A DNA stretch of 64,000 nucleotides from Methylomicrobium sp035916875 (GTDB lineage Bacteria; Pseudomonadota; Gammaproteobacteria; Methylococcales; Methylomonadaceae), in assembly GCF_035916875.1 (NCBI RefSeq), contig NZ_JAXUHN010000071.1, positions 1-64,000 of the forward strand, in the 5' to 3' direction. The notes beneath the pieces are model-generated. The model searched no databases and had not been told where the DNA came from. It saw only the letters and a program-made list of their open reading frames with translations. Every line of letters begins with the position of its first letter. The stretch's first letter is position 1. Shown piece by piece: positions 33,745 through 42,416 of the stretch. A program made the position numbers and the translations under genes.

Positions 33745-34278
33745 CTACCAGGTAATGACCGGACGAATCACAGTCTTTATTTGCGAACGATTGACCGGCC
33801 CAAAGTAGCGGCCATCAAAGGACGTGCTGCTCACGTCGGACATAAGCAGGAGTTCGGCATTGCCAAGCGTGTAGTGGTCGGCTTTATACAATGGCATCGC
33901 TCGGCCGGCAGTATCGGCCTTGCGCGGTGCACTGAATGGCAGCAATTCACCATTCACGCGCACGCCATCATCGGCAACCGAAACATCGTCGTTTTTAGCG
34001 GCTAAAATCCGCTTCATCATGTAGCCGTAGCCACCAGGGCAGAAGCCAGCCCCAATATAGCCGCGTTCTTGGGCCTCATCGAAAACGTCGACATGCGGCG
34101 GGCAGAACATGACATAAGCGCCCTTTTCTACCGGTGCGCTGCTAGTCCAGTACAATCCGACTGGGATGCTCTTAGTGGTATTAATACGGGCACCTGCGGC
34201 CCCAAGTACACCGAAAGAAAAAACAGAAATAGCAACGCTAAGAGTGATGTTTTTTAGATAATGGCTAATTGTTGTCAT
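33745..34278 (-). CDS. traF: TraF pilin-cyclising peptidase
   Basis: A 177-residue membrane peptidase related to signal peptidase I. Nucleophile Ser37 (SIPVGLYW), Lys89 (MMKRILAAK) and Asp155 (SFDGRYFGP) fall at exactly the RP4 TraF positions. It removes the C-terminal AEIA from TrbC and joins Ser to Gly. One N-terminal membrane segment (about 12-30) is present. Its start overlaps the traG stop (34275-34278). Confidence 0.93.
   Translation of the reverse strand: MTTISHYLKNITLSVAISVFSFGVLGAAGARINTTKSIPVGLYWTSSAPVEKGAYVMFCPPHVDVFDEAQERGYIGAGFCPGGYGYMMKRILAAKNDDVSVADDGVRVNGELLPFSAPRKADTAGRAMPLYKADHYTLGNAELLLMSDVSSTSFDGRYFGPVNRSQIKTVIRPVITW
33994..34006. promoter_or_regulatory. KorB operator-like site inside traF
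   Basis: TTTAGCGGCTAAA, an exact match to the RK2 KorB consensus within coding sequence. Confidence 0.6.
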
Positions 34279-36173
34279 ATCTCAATCCCCTTACCTTCTT
34301 CCTTGGTGATGGTCTTATCGCTGAACTTTGGCGCAGCGATTGCGGCACGAGCTTGGAAAATAGGGTCTTTGAAATAAAGCGGCTGCTTGCCATAGATAGC
34401 AGGATAGCCAGCCACATAGATAACCATGTCGCCAGGCTGCTCTATTTCGCCTTCTGCGTTTTTCCTCGGCCCCGGCATTCGCAAACATTCATCTGGCGTA
34501 AGCAAAGGTCTTTGGACTTCTTGGATCGTTCGTGAAACCTGCCCCATCATGGCCGCAGTGCGTCTGCCGCTGGTTGTGATCTGTTCTTTGATCACAGTGG
34601 TTTGCCCTGTCAACCTTGAAAGATGTTCGGCCGTCTCAACGCGGTTGGGTGGATAGGCGTTTTGAACGTGGCAGTTCGAGGTAATTGCCTCGTCATGCCC
34701 ATAGCCGGTTTCTCGGCTCTTGAGTTGGTTAATATCCTGGCAGATCAGGTAGCACTTAATGCCGTAACCGGCGACGAAAGCCAACGACTCTTGCAGGATC
34801 TCCAGGCGGCCAAGACTGGGGAACTCGTCCAGCATCATCAAGAGCCGGTGCTTGTAGTGGGCAACCGGACGGCCTTTTTCGAAATCCATTTTGTCGGCCA
34901 AGAGTCGCACGATCATGTTCACCATGATGCGCACCAAGGGGCGCAAGCGCGCCTTGTCGTTCGGTTGGGTGACTATGTATAGGCTTACCGGATCGTCGTG
35001 GTTCATCAGGTCTCTGATGCAGAACTCGGATTTGTTGACGTTCCTTGCAACAACAGGGTCGCGGTATAGAGATAAGTAAGACTTGGCCGTGGACAGGACT
35101 GATCCGGCCTCTTCTTCCGGCCGGTCCATCATGTCGCGAGCCGCCGATCCTATGGCCAGGTGATTCTGACCGTCTTGATGCCCGTAGGTCGCCATTTCCA
35201 TCCAGAGCTCGGCAATGTCGCGATTTGGATCGGCCAACATGGCATCGACTGATGGTAAGGTAGCCGGCGTACCTTCATGTTTAGCCTTGAAGAGCGCATG
35301 TAGAATTACACCAACCAGCAGAGCGAAAGCAGTTTTTTGCCAATGGGAATCAAGGCCCTTGCCATCCGGATCAACAATCAACGTAACCAGGTTTTGAACA
35401 TCGCCAACCTCATATTCAGTGCCCATCCGTATTTCATCCAGAGGATTCCAGCATAGGCCTCCATTTAATGACGCCGGCTCGAAGCGCATCACTTTGTTCC
35501 TAGCGTGCTTCTTTCTCCAGCCGGCTGTCAACGCCCACAACTCGCCTTTCAGATCAGTGACGACTGTACTGGCTGGCCATGATAACAAGGTCGGAACAAC
35601 CAAGCCGACACCTTTGCCTGAACGGGTCGGCGCATAAGTCAAGACGTGTTCTGGCCCGTTATGGCGCAGATAATAAAATTTACCATCTTTGTCCTCCCAA
35701 CCGCCGACATAAACGCCGGCCGAGGTTGGCGAGTCTTTGCCCGTCACCATTTCAAGAAAAGTTCGCGGCCGTTGCAGCAGGCCAGCAGCTTGAATATCTT
35801 TTTCCTCTGCCCATCGAGCCGAGCCGTGCAAGAACTCGTTAGCCGTAGACGAGTTCGAGGAAATAACTTTCGCTATCGCTACCCCCATCAGCCCTACAGT
35901 CGAAACCATCAGGCCGATACTTCCAGCCCGCATAACTTCATCCGGATACTTGCTGTACCATTCTGTCCCCCACTGCAAGATCGACCAAGGCGCATAAATA
36001 TGGTTTATGTGATGACCAAGCACTTCTTGATATTTAAATTGATGTGCGAAAAATTGCGTGGCTGATTGCAGTCCCGCACTAAGTGAAAGCAAGCCCAACG
36101 TGGGTAACAGTTTTTTACCTTTCTTCTTTCCCCGTACTTGAGGGCCGACAGCATTATTGTGTTTAGGACTCAT
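34275..36173 (-). CDS. traG: TraG type IV coupling protein (VirD4 family)
   Basis: A 632-residue inner-membrane ATPase linking relaxosome and channel. N-terminal membrane segments are followed by Walker A APTRSGKGVG with Lys187 and Walker B LLMMLDEFPSLG, both at RP4-like positions. It overlaps traI by 4 bp (36170-36173) and traF by 4 bp, so it is translated as part of the traI-G-F-E operon. Length and motifs are close to RP4 TraG (635 residues). Confidence 0.95.
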   Translation of the reverse strand: MSPKHNNAVGPQVRGKKKGKKLLPTLGLLSLSAGLQSATQFFAHQFKYQEVLGHHINHIYAPWSILQWGTEWYSKYPDEVMRAGSIGLMVSTVGLMGVAIAKVISSNSSTANEFLHGSARWAEEKDIQAAGLLQRPRTFLEMVTGKDSPTSAGVYVGGWEDKDGKFYYLRHNGPEHVLTYAPTRSGKGVGLVVPTLLSWPASTVVTDLKGELWALTAGWRKKHARNKVMRFEPASLNGGLCWNPLDEIRMGTEYEVGDVQNLVTLIVDPDGKGLDSHWQKTAFALLVGVILHALFKAKHEGTPATLPSVDAMLADPNRDIAELWMEMATYGHQDGQNHLAIGSAARDMMDRPEEEAGSVLSTAKSYLSLYRDPVVARNVNKSEFCIRDLMNHDDPVSLYIVTQPNDKARLRPLVRIMVNMIVRLLADKMDFEKGRPVAHYKHRLLMMLDEFPSLGRLEILQESLAFVAGYGIKCYLICQDINQLKSRETGYGHDEAITSNCHVQNAYPPNRVETAEHLSRLTGQTTVIKEQITTSGRRTAAMMGQVSRTIQEVQRPLLTPDECLRMPGPRKNAEGEIEQPGDMVIYVAGYPAIYGKQPLYFKDPIFQARAAIAAPKFSDKTITKEEGKGIEI

Positions 36174-38383
36174 TGACTCCTTCCTTTTGATGTTTTAATC
36201 GAACCTGCCGCGGTGATCGTAACAGGATCGCCTACCCCAACGCGCTTTAACCGTCTAGCCGTTGCCTGATCGATAGGTAGCACCACAACTTCATCACCAT
36301 ATTTAAGCAACGCCAAAACATGCCCATCGACATTCCGGGTGCCTCCATAATAAAAATCTCCATTTTGTCCATTATATAGTGAATGTTTCTGTATATCGAA
36401 TATATTAAGCCTCATTTTTTCTCTTTCGCCAATATATTTATTAGCGGCAGTAATTTGATCTGGCTTTACTCTTGGCCCAAAAACACTCCGTCGCAGTGTG
36501 TTATCTGGTTGGGTTCTTTGCTGCTCCATATGACCAGGAACATCACCCGGCAATAGCACTTCACTTCCACTGGCGATGCGAACCACACCGAGGCTGGACA
36601 GTGTTCGCAAGCGGTTCTGGCTTTGGGGCGGCGGCTTTCGTCCAGGGCGTCCAATGTCGGGCTTCCTGTTGAATTCGGCGGAGCCATCAGTTGCCCTGGC
36701 TGTTCGGCTGTACCCTGGCTCGGGTCGAGTGCTGCTAGATCCGGTAACGTGCTGGTCGGCAACGGCTCTTGATCCAGCGCAGCCAATGCCACGTCTATCA
36801 GTTCGTCCTCGGTCGAACTGTAATTTTGGTCGCTCATACGCTTTCTCCTTGGTCAAAAGTTCCTGCCGCCGACGCTCTAGACCCGGATCGGCAAAGGTGA
36901 TGGGTAAATTTATATCCACAGCAGCACGCACGATCTGCGCCTTGAACTCGGCGGTGCCGTTGACGGTGATCCGTTCACCGTACTTCTCTATTGCAAACCG
37001 GAGGGCAGCTTGCAGGCCTTCGCGGGAAGCCTCTCGTGAGACTTGCAGCTTGTCGCCATCATCCCGGACAACCGACAGTCCGACCCGGAAGATGATCGTG
37101 CCCTTCTTGGTAATGTTGTCCAGTACAGGCGCATGACCTGGTTTGGCCTGCCCCTCAGCCCGGAACGTGTTGCCCTTGAGGCCCTGTGAGGCCTCGCGGG
37201 ATCGCAGGGCGGCCAGCGCCTCGTCGTCGCCCTTGACCGCCTCTAGCCTGAGCCAGTCTGCCCACGTTTTGCGCTTGAAACCCTTATAAAGCCGTTCGCG
37301 TTCGTTCGAGTAGTCCTGATGGATCGTGCGCAGAGTAGTCCGCAAAGATGCGCTGGCCTGGGAATACAGCACCCGCTTGTCGATGCCTTTGCCGTCAACG
37401 ATCTTGATGGCCGCCCGGCGCAAGCGATTTGAACGCTTAGCGTCCTCAATTGCCCGATCCTTTCGGCGCTTCGCCTTCGCCAGAGCCTCGGCCCGCACAG
37501 CGGTGAGGCTCTTCTGTTCGGCCGTGTACCTAGCGTAAAGCTCAACGGTCTTGATCCGCATGCGTATCGGGTCTTTCTGATATATGCGCCGGGTTTTAGT
37601 TTGCGTTTTCCATTCAGGCGAAGCCTCGAACGAGCCAAGCCGGGCTTCCAGCTTAGGCTTAGAAAGTTCGCGGGATACTGTACTTGCCTTAACCATCGTG
37701 CCGTCGCCTGCCGCGATGATAAAGCCGTTAGCGCGCTCGCGCAGCTCTAGGCCATTCTCGCGAATGATCTGATGCAACTCAGTCCAGGTTTGCGCATCTT
37801 TGAGCTCGTCCAGGCATTCACGCTTGATCCAACTAACGAGGCTTTCAATGCCGGAGTGCTGTTCCATGTCGCCGGCACGGCTCTCGGATAGCCGACGCCT
37901 GGGCTCGTGGTTCACGCGCTGTAGGCCGTATTCCCGTTCCAACTTTGTGCAAAGCTCTCCAAGCGTTCGATAGGCCTGGAAAGGTTCATGTATGGTGTTT
38001 CGCGTTGGGTGAATCTTGTTGATTGCGATATGGATGTGCAGATGGTCGGTATCGTGATGCACCGCACTAACCCGCTGATGATCGCCGTACCCAAGGCCAC
38101 TACAAATACGATCTTCGATAGACGCCAATATTTCGGCATTCGGGATCTCGCCCAACGGGAAACCAAGCAGCAAGTGATAGGTCTTGTCGCTCTGGGCACG
38201 AGTGTTGATGTGCTGCGTTGCCAGCACTTCATCTATCGCGGCTTGCACTGTTCCGGCCTCGCAGTTAGTAACCCTAACCTGCCCTAGACGTTCGGTCTTT
38301 TCCTGCTCGTCGGTGATGTAATCTACCAGACTCGCGAAGTCGCTTTTACCGAGTGACCGCATAGGAATGTGCTTTGCGATCAC
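36170..38383 (-). CDS. traI: TraI relaxase (MOBP)
   Basis: A 737-residue relaxase that nicks oriT. Catalytic Tyr22 (LVDYIT), a Ser/His region, and motif III HHDTDHLHIHIAINKIHP with His116 and His118 all match RP4 TraI numbering. The C-terminal half is basic and less conserved. The start is GTG 38383. A second frame inside its 3' half encodes TraH (36466-36837). A KorB site lies between it and traJ. Confidence 0.95.
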   Translation of the reverse strand: MIAKHIPMRSLGKSDFASLVDYITDEQEKTERLGQVRVTNCEAGTVQAAIDEVLATQHINTRAQSDKTYHLLLGFPLGEIPNAEILASIEDRICSGLGYGDHQRVSAVHHDTDHLHIHIAINKIHPTRNTIHEPFQAYRTLGELCTKLEREYGLQRVNHEPRRRLSESRAGDMEQHSGIESLVSWIKRECLDELKDAQTWTELHQIIRENGLELRERANGFIIAAGDGTMVKASTVSRELSKPKLEARLGSFEASPEWKTQTKTRRIYQKDPIRMRIKTVELYARYTAEQKSLTAVRAEALAKAKRRKDRAIEDAKRSNRLRRAAIKIVDGKGIDKRVLYSQASASLRTTLRTIHQDYSNERERLYKGFKRKTWADWLRLEAVKGDDEALAALRSREASQGLKGNTFRAEGQAKPGHAPVLDNITKKGTIIFRVGLSVVRDDGDKLQVSREASREGLQAALRFAIEKYGERITVNGTAEFKAQIVRAAVDINLPITFADPGLERRRQELLTKEKAYERPKLQFDRGRTDRRGIGCAGSRAVADQHVTGSSSTRPEPGYSRTARATDGSAEFNRKPDIGRPGRKPPPQSQNRLRTLSSLGVVRIASGSEVLLPGDVPGHMEQQRTQPDNTLRRSVFGPRVKPDQITAANKYIGEREKMRLNIFDIQKHSLYNGQNGDFYYGGTRNVDGHVLALLKYGDEVVVLPIDQATARRLKRVGVGDPVTITAAGSIKTSKGRSQ
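36466..36837 (-). CDS. traH: TraH, nested within traI
   Basis: A 123-residue acidic protein in a different frame of the same strand, wholly inside traI. ATG 36837 has AAGGAG (36845-36850) seven bases upstream. RP4 traH is likewise an acidic oriT-complex protein embedded in traI, so position, charge and ribosome site support homology. The last 30 residues are less typical and could be shadow coding. Confidence 0.65.
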   Translation of the reverse strand: MSDQNYSSTEDELIDVALAALDQEPLPTSTLPDLAALDPSQGTAEQPGQLMAPPNSTGSPTLDALDESRRPKARTACEHCPASVWFASPVEVKCYCRVMFLVIWSSKEPNQITHCDGVFLGQE

Positions 38384-38403
38384 TCCATGCCCTCAAGTAT
38401 TTT

Positions 38404-38416
38404 TTTAGCCGCTAAA
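38404..38416. promoter_or_regulatory. KorB operator between traI and traJ
   Basis: TTTAGCCGCTAAA lies 20 bp upstream of the traI start and 4 bp past the traJ stop. Confidence 0.8.
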
Positions 38417-38420
38417 AGAA

Positions 38421-38795
38421 TCATGGTTCAGCCCTTGGGCGAACCACTGCCTTCATGATACGGCCCATTTCGTCCTGTGTAGCCTGAATCCGGCTTAACA
38501 GAGTTCGTATAGTGGACTCGCTAAACTTAGCGACACGGTCATCGTTTGTCAGCCAGAGCTTCAGAAGACCGCCAAGGCGACCTAGATCGCCATTGATTCG
38601 AGCTAATTCGCGCACCTGCTCGTAATCAACAACGCCAGTAATCTTGTAACCCTGACCTACTTCACGCAAAAAACTCGCAACACTCATACCAGCCTGTTTT
38701 GCCTGGCGTTCGATCTCACCTTTTTCTTCCGGGAACACTGGCACCCGTAAATGGTGTCCCCGTTTCTTGCCGGTTCGCTTTTCGTCTTGTTCCAT
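38421..38795 (-). CDS. traJ: TraJ oriT-recognition protein
   Basis: A 124-residue basic DNA-binding protein; RP4 TraJ has 123. The stretch GQGYKITGVVDYEQVREL and the GDLGRLGGLLKLWLT motif are nearly identical to RP4 TraJ. It binds the right arm of the oriT inverted repeat and recruits TraI. It is transcribed leftward away from oriT. Confidence 0.95.
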   Translation of the reverse strand: MEQDEKRTGKKRGHHLRVPVFPEEKGEIERQAKQAGMSVASFLREVGQGYKITGVVDYEQVRELARINGDLGRLGGLLKLWLTNDDRVAKFSESTIRTLLSRIQATQDEMGRIMKAVVRPRAEP

Positions 38796-38883
38796 CGCTT
38801 AACCTCATTTTTTCTGCCAGCGGTAGCTGGTCAGCCTCGCAGAGCAAGATGCCCGTTGAGTGCGATAGCGCGAATAAGGGAGA

Positions 38884-38924
38884 GTGAAATTAGTTAATCG
38901 GCTACGCCGATTAGCTAACTTCAC
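38884..38924. other. oriT inverted repeat (TraJ site)
   Basis: Two 19-bp arms (38884-38902 and 38906-38924) with a 3-nt loop and two mismatches form an inverted repeat ending in CTTCAC, as in RP4 oriT. Confidence 0.9.
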
Positions 38925-38948
38925 CCATCTTGCCCGCCTGACGGCGGT
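38925..38948 (+). other. oriT nick region
   Basis: CCATCTTGCCCGCCTGACGG follows the TraJ arm by the RP4 spacing. By analogy with RP4 (CTATCCTG/C) the nick falls between 38932 and 38933, 8 bases past the arm. Confidence 0.85.
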
Positions 38949-38980
38949 GTTTACGCCAAGGAAATTATACACCACAATTT

Positions 38981-39014
38981 CTGTATATCGTAAATAATAC
39001 ATCGTTTATATCGA
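38981..39014. promoter_or_regulatory. Candidate TrbA operators at oriT/traK
   Basis: CTGTATATCG (38981-38990) and TTTATATCGA (39005-39014) flank the traK promoter region as an interrupted dyad. They resemble the RK2 TrbA operator type CGATATATCG. Confidence 0.45.
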
Positions 39015-39131
39015 AATTGTGCTTATAATAACCACAATGCAAGCAATCACAGAAATATCCTTTTATGTTCCTTGCGGTTTACACAGACTTTCCAAGAGTG
39101 ATGCAACAAAAAACGAAACCACAGGAAAGCG

Positions 39132-39530
39132 ATGAAAAGTTACATCGATGAACTAGCCGAATGGGTCGATAAGCGAGCAAAAAAGAAACGCAGACAGGAT
39201 GAGGCCGCGGTCGCGTTCTTGGCTGCACGTTCAAACGTGAAGGAGGCGATCGATGCAGGATACGCCCTGTCAACGATCTGGGAGCACATGCACGAAACAG
39301 GGAAGCTCAAGTGCAGCTACGAGACATTCCGTAAGCATGTTCGTCGGCACATGAAACCTACAACACAGGCCGATCCGAAAACAACGCCAAAAACGGGCGC
39401 ACAGGCCTTTACAGGAAAAGAAAGCCAGGATGATCAAAAGATCAAAACTTCAAAAGTAGAACAGAAAAATGACGATCCATTAAACGGATTCACATTTAAC
39501 GCAACACCCAAGAAAGAGGAGTTATTCTAA
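39132..39530 (+). CDS. traK: TraK oriT-binding protein
   Basis: A 132-residue basic protein (RP4 TraK has 134). Lys/Arg-rich N-terminus WVDKRAKKKRRQDE, helical middle, then a polar tail. It organises oriT DNA to expose the nick. It faces oriT divergently from traJ and shares one base with the traL start (39530). Confidence 0.88.
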   Translation: MKSYIDELAEWVDKRAKKKRRQDEAAVAFLAARSNVKEAIDAGYALSTIWEHMHETGKLKCSYETFRKHVRRHMKPTTQADPKTTPKTGAQAFTGKESQDDQKIKTSKVEQKNDDPLNGFTFNATPKKEELF

Positions 39531-40255
39531 TGTCAAAAATTCATATGGTTTTACAAGGCAAGGGCGGCGTTGGTAAGTCGATGATTGCGGCCGCCATTGC
39601 GCAACATAAAATAAGCAAAGGTCAATCGCCTTTGTGCATCGATACCGATCCGGTAAACGCGACATTTGAAGGGTATAAAGCCCTGAAAGTGCGCCGCCTG
39701 AACATCATGGACGGCGACGAAATCAACACTCGTAACTTCGATGTTCTGGTCGAGTTGATTGCAACGGCAGAAAACGATGTCATTATCGACAACGGAGCAA
39801 GCTCATTCGTGCCGTTATCGCATTACCTGATCAGCAACCAAGTACCTGCATTGCTTCAGGACATGGGTCATACCCTGGTCGTTCATACAGTCATCACTGG
39901 CGGGCAGGCCTTACTGGACACAGTGAGCGGTTTTGCGCAGCTCGCTGGCCAGTTTCCGAGCGAATGCTTGTTTGTGGTTTGGCTGAACCCATATTGGGGA
40001 GCCATCGAGCACGAGGGCAAAGGGTTTGAGCAAATGAAAGCCTATACAGCAAACAAAGGGCGTGTCTCGGCTATCATCAAGATTCCCGTCCTCAAAGAAG
40101 AGACTTACGGTCGGGACTTTGCGGAAATGCTTCAAGAGCGCATGACATTCGACGAAGCTTTGGCAATGGAATCGCTCACGATTATGACTAGGCAGCGGCT
40201 CAAGATCGTTCGAACCCAATTGTATGGCCAAATGGAAAATACGGCGGTGCTGTGA
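39530..40255 (+). CDS. traL: TraL ParA-like ATPase
   Basis: A 241-residue protein, the same length as RP4 TraL. A deviant Walker A GKGGVGKSM is at about 11-19, and an IDNGASS-type motif lies near 87. A role in IncP transfer is known but not essential; the mechanism is undetermined. Overlaps traM by 4 bp (40252-40255). Confidence 0.9.
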   Translation: MSKIHMVLQGKGGVGKSMIAAAIAQHKISKGQSPLCIDTDPVNATFEGYKALKVRRLNIMDGDEINTRNFDVLVELIATAENDVIIDNGASSFVPLSHYLISNQVPALLQDMGHTLVVHTVITGGQALLDTVSGFAQLAGQFPSECLFVVWLNPYWGAIEHEGKGFEQMKAYTANKGRVSAIIKIPVLKEETYGRDFAEMLQERMTFDEALAMESLTIMTRQRLKIVRTQLYGQMENTAVL

Positions 40256-40692
40256 TGGCTGACGATAAGATCGAGGCAATTATCAAGGAAATAGCAGCAA
40301 AGCACGGCATCGCAGTGGGCCGCGATGATCCGATTTTGATCCTGCAAACAATTAATGAAAAATTGATGCAGGACAGCGAGGCTGCCCAGCAAGTAATTCT
40401 AAATTCGTTCAAGGAAGAACTGGAAGACATCGCACATCGCTGGGGGGATGATGCCAAAAACAAGGCTGAAAGGACACTTAATGCGGCTCTGTTGGCGAGT
40501 CGCGAAGAAATGATGAAGGTGATGCAGGAAGGTGCAAAAGTAGCGGCTGAAACCGTACGACGCGAAGTAGAAGCGGGAATATCAAAGATCGCCGCACCGA
40601 TCCGCGAGTCGAAGCGTGTAGCCTTTATGAACATGGCGGCAGCCATCATGACCGTCTTCGCCGCAGGCCTGGTTCTGTGGGCCTCGTTATGA
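40252..40692 (+). CDS. traM: TraM conjugation auxiliary protein
   Basis: A 146-residue protein (RP4 TraM has 145). A long coiled-coil-like helix is followed by a single C-terminal membrane anchor (NMAAAIMTVFAAGLVLWASL). It is the last gene of the traKLM operon; a terminator follows. Confidence 0.88.
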   Translation: MMADDKIEAIIKEIAAKHGIAVGRDDPILILQTINEKLMQDSEAAQQVILNSFKEELEDIAHRWGDDAKNKAERTLNAALLASREEMMKVMQEGAKVAAETVRREVEAGISKIAAPIRESKRVAFMNMAAAIMTVFAAGLVLWASL

Positions 40693-40708
40693 AAAGCGGC
40701 ATCTGATC

Positions 40709-40736
40709 AAAAAAGCCCGGCGCGACCGGGCTTTTT
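40709..40736 (+). terminator. Intrinsic terminator after traM
   Basis: GCCCGG / CCGGGC stem with flanking A-run and TTTTT. Confidence 0.85.
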
Positions 40737-40833
40737 AATTTGAATGTAAAACTCTGAACTTGATCAGACAATTTGAAGCATTAGTTTATATTGCGCCTGG
40801 CATTGACGGTCTCTGTTCGGCCACAAATTGCTC

Positions 40834-40914
40834 GCTCAACGCTCACAATAACCTGCAGACAAAAGCAGAGCGAAGCGACGCTTTTGGCTGTCCGAGTTAA
40901 TGGTGTTGTTAGCT
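40834..40914 (-). repeat. Integron attC-like site at the DUF3883 gene end
   Basis: An 81-bp imperfect palindrome. On the minus strand it runs from AGCTAAC (overlapping the gene stop TAA) to GTTGAGC, which fits the GTTRRRY core site. Internal CAAAAGC / GCTTTTG arms and a matched outer pair ATTAAC / GTTATT give the folded attC shape. The AGCTAAC end has one mismatch to RYYYAAC. Confidence 0.55.
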
Positions 40915-41946
40915 CAGTCTATAGGTGAATGAAATGGGTGTAAGTCTGTCATCGCTTACCTGCCATGGATCAATGATAGAAACAACACCGCTCCCTTTTT
41001 TTACTGTCTTTTTATTCATAACGATTGAATGAACAATGAATAGCACCATTTTGCCGCCCAGCTCTCGGCTTAGCTCGACTTCATTTTTAGTCAAAACAAT
41101 GGTGTCTCCCGCAGTTTGGGTTCCCTTGACTTCTACGAAGCGTGATTGTCCATTTTTTTTGATAATAAAATCGTAAGAACGATTGGCGGATACATCTTCC
41201 ACCTCATAGCCCTTATCAGAATAATATTTCTTGCAGGTGGTCATTGCATGGGATTCAATCATCAGTCGAATCTCTACATCGCTCTGAAAGCCCTGTCCGC
41301 CTGATGAATGCTCAGCAGTCAGCATATCTTCCTGAACTTCATCCTCGCGGGAGGAAATTCTAGGACCGCCGTAGTTTTCAGCATACTCAATGAGTTTTTT
41401 AATCCACGCGTTGTTTGGGTTTCTAAAGTCTTTTTCTTGACCTCGCTCATCGAGCACATAAAAGGCATTTGCCTGACCTGGGTTTCCTTCTTTTGTTCCT
41501 TCGATATCGTGACCAACGGGAAACTTCCGTTTGCTTATTGGGAGCAGAACGCAATCCTCTTTCTTGGCTTTAATGTTGTAGTTGTAGTTCTCTCTGAGAG
41601 GCAGAGCATTGGGGGATTGGAAAGATCTGAAAACGGTTGCGTTGTTGTACCAGCCAATAACTACCTGTCCCCTATCTATTGGATTGGTTGCAAACCAGAT
41701 GACCAGCACATTGTCGATCTTGCCATCGGTGCAGCCCTGTGAAATTCGGCCAAGGTTGATTTCGTAAGGCGGTTTCATGTGAGGCTGAAAATAGCCGTAC
41801 AAGGTTCCATTGATATTGAGAAAGTTGTAAGCCTCGTGGCCTATTTCTTCAGTGTTGTATGAACCGCCACCTATAGGTTTTTCATCCCCTGGCTTTGGGC
41901 CATGATAGAACTTCATGAAACCGACTCTGGCAAAGAGAATTTTCAT
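40909..41946 (-). CDS. DUF3883 (PD-D/EXK-like) protein, possible modification-dependent restriction enzyme
   Basis: A 345-residue protein. The N-terminal 150 residues (FYHGPKPGDEKPIGGGSYN, then NVLVIWFATNP) form a domain seen in other predicted restriction proteins. The C-terminal DUF3883 nuclease-like domain has SYDFIIKKNGQSRFVEVKG with the D...E-x-K pattern. It is a solitary gene inserted between traM and the kfr-kor region and ends within an attC-like site, so it could be a captured integron cassette. Function is inferred, not shown. Confidence 0.7.
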   Translation of the reverse strand: MKILFARVGFMKFYHGPKPGDEKPIGGGSYNTEEIGHEAYNFLNINGTLYGYFQPHMKPPYEINLGRISQGCTDGKIDNVLVIWFATNPIDRGQVVIGWYNNATVFRSFQSPNALPLRENYNYNIKAKKEDCVLLPISKRKFPVGHDIEGTKEGNPGQANAFYVLDERGQEKDFRNPNNAWIKKLIEYAENYGGPRISSREDEVQEDMLTAEHSSGGQGFQSDVEIRLMIESHAMTTCKKYYSDKGYEVEDVSANRSYDFIIKKNGQSRFVEVKGTQTAGDTIVLTKNEVELSRELGGKMVLFIVHSIVMNKKTVKKGSGVVSIIDPWQVSDDRLTPISFTYRLS

Positions 41947-42143
41947 CTATAGATTTCCAATCGAGAGAGCTAGCAAGTTATTATTCCAAGTCTGGCTAAC
42001 ATACTCTTTATCACGGCTTATTGTCATGAGTGATGCCGCAAAGCTAGAGTTTCTAAACAGTATATCCAATATTTTGCGCATAATAAACGGACCGGGATAA
42101 TATCACAAAGTAAGGATCGAGCGTCTGAAATGAGTCCACGTAG

Positions 42144-42215
42144 CTCCGAATAGCGAAGCGTATTCGGAGAAATTATGTATACGACATGCGTGCGATTACG
42201 CTTCGCTAATCGCAC
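42144..42215. repeat. Two hairpins with complementary loops
   Basis: Hairpin 1 (42144-42169) has perfect 9-bp arms CTCCGAATA / TATTCGGAG and loop GCGAAGCG. Hairpin 2 (42190-42215) has arms GTGCGATTA / TAATCGCAC and loop CGCTTCGC. The loops are exact reverse complements, as in paired REP-like elements. The rest of the 470-bp gap 41947-42416 holds no gene. Confidence 0.65.
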
Positions 42216-42317
42216 ATTGAATGACAGTTTGTCGAAAATTTGCGGTCATCACGCTTTAAAACATGTTCGTCTGCTATGGGTCGAACTCGAACATTCGATG
42301 TAATTTATAATTTTAAT

Positions 42318-42347
42318 AAAAAAGCCCAGTCGCACCGGGCTTTTTTT
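42318..42347. terminator. Bidirectional terminator
   Basis: GCCC / GGGC stem flanked by A-run and T-run, between the kfrB and DUF3883 genes. Confidence 0.75.
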
Positions 42348-42401
42348 CAAAGATGACGCAAAATATCGGAATCAACAAAATCAATTTTATGACGCATCAA
42401 T

Positions 42402-42414
42402 TTTAGCGGCTAAA
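42402..42414. promoter_or_regulatory. KorB operator past kfrB
   Basis: TTTAGCGGCTAAA, exact consensus, 2 bp past the kfrB stop. Confidence 0.75.
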
Positions 42415-42416
42415 AT

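Noticed and set aside
36389..36398. CTGTATATCG in traI as an operator
   Set aside because: It lies within coding sequence near the traI 3' end without a promoter-like context; probably chance, mentioned only for the motif.
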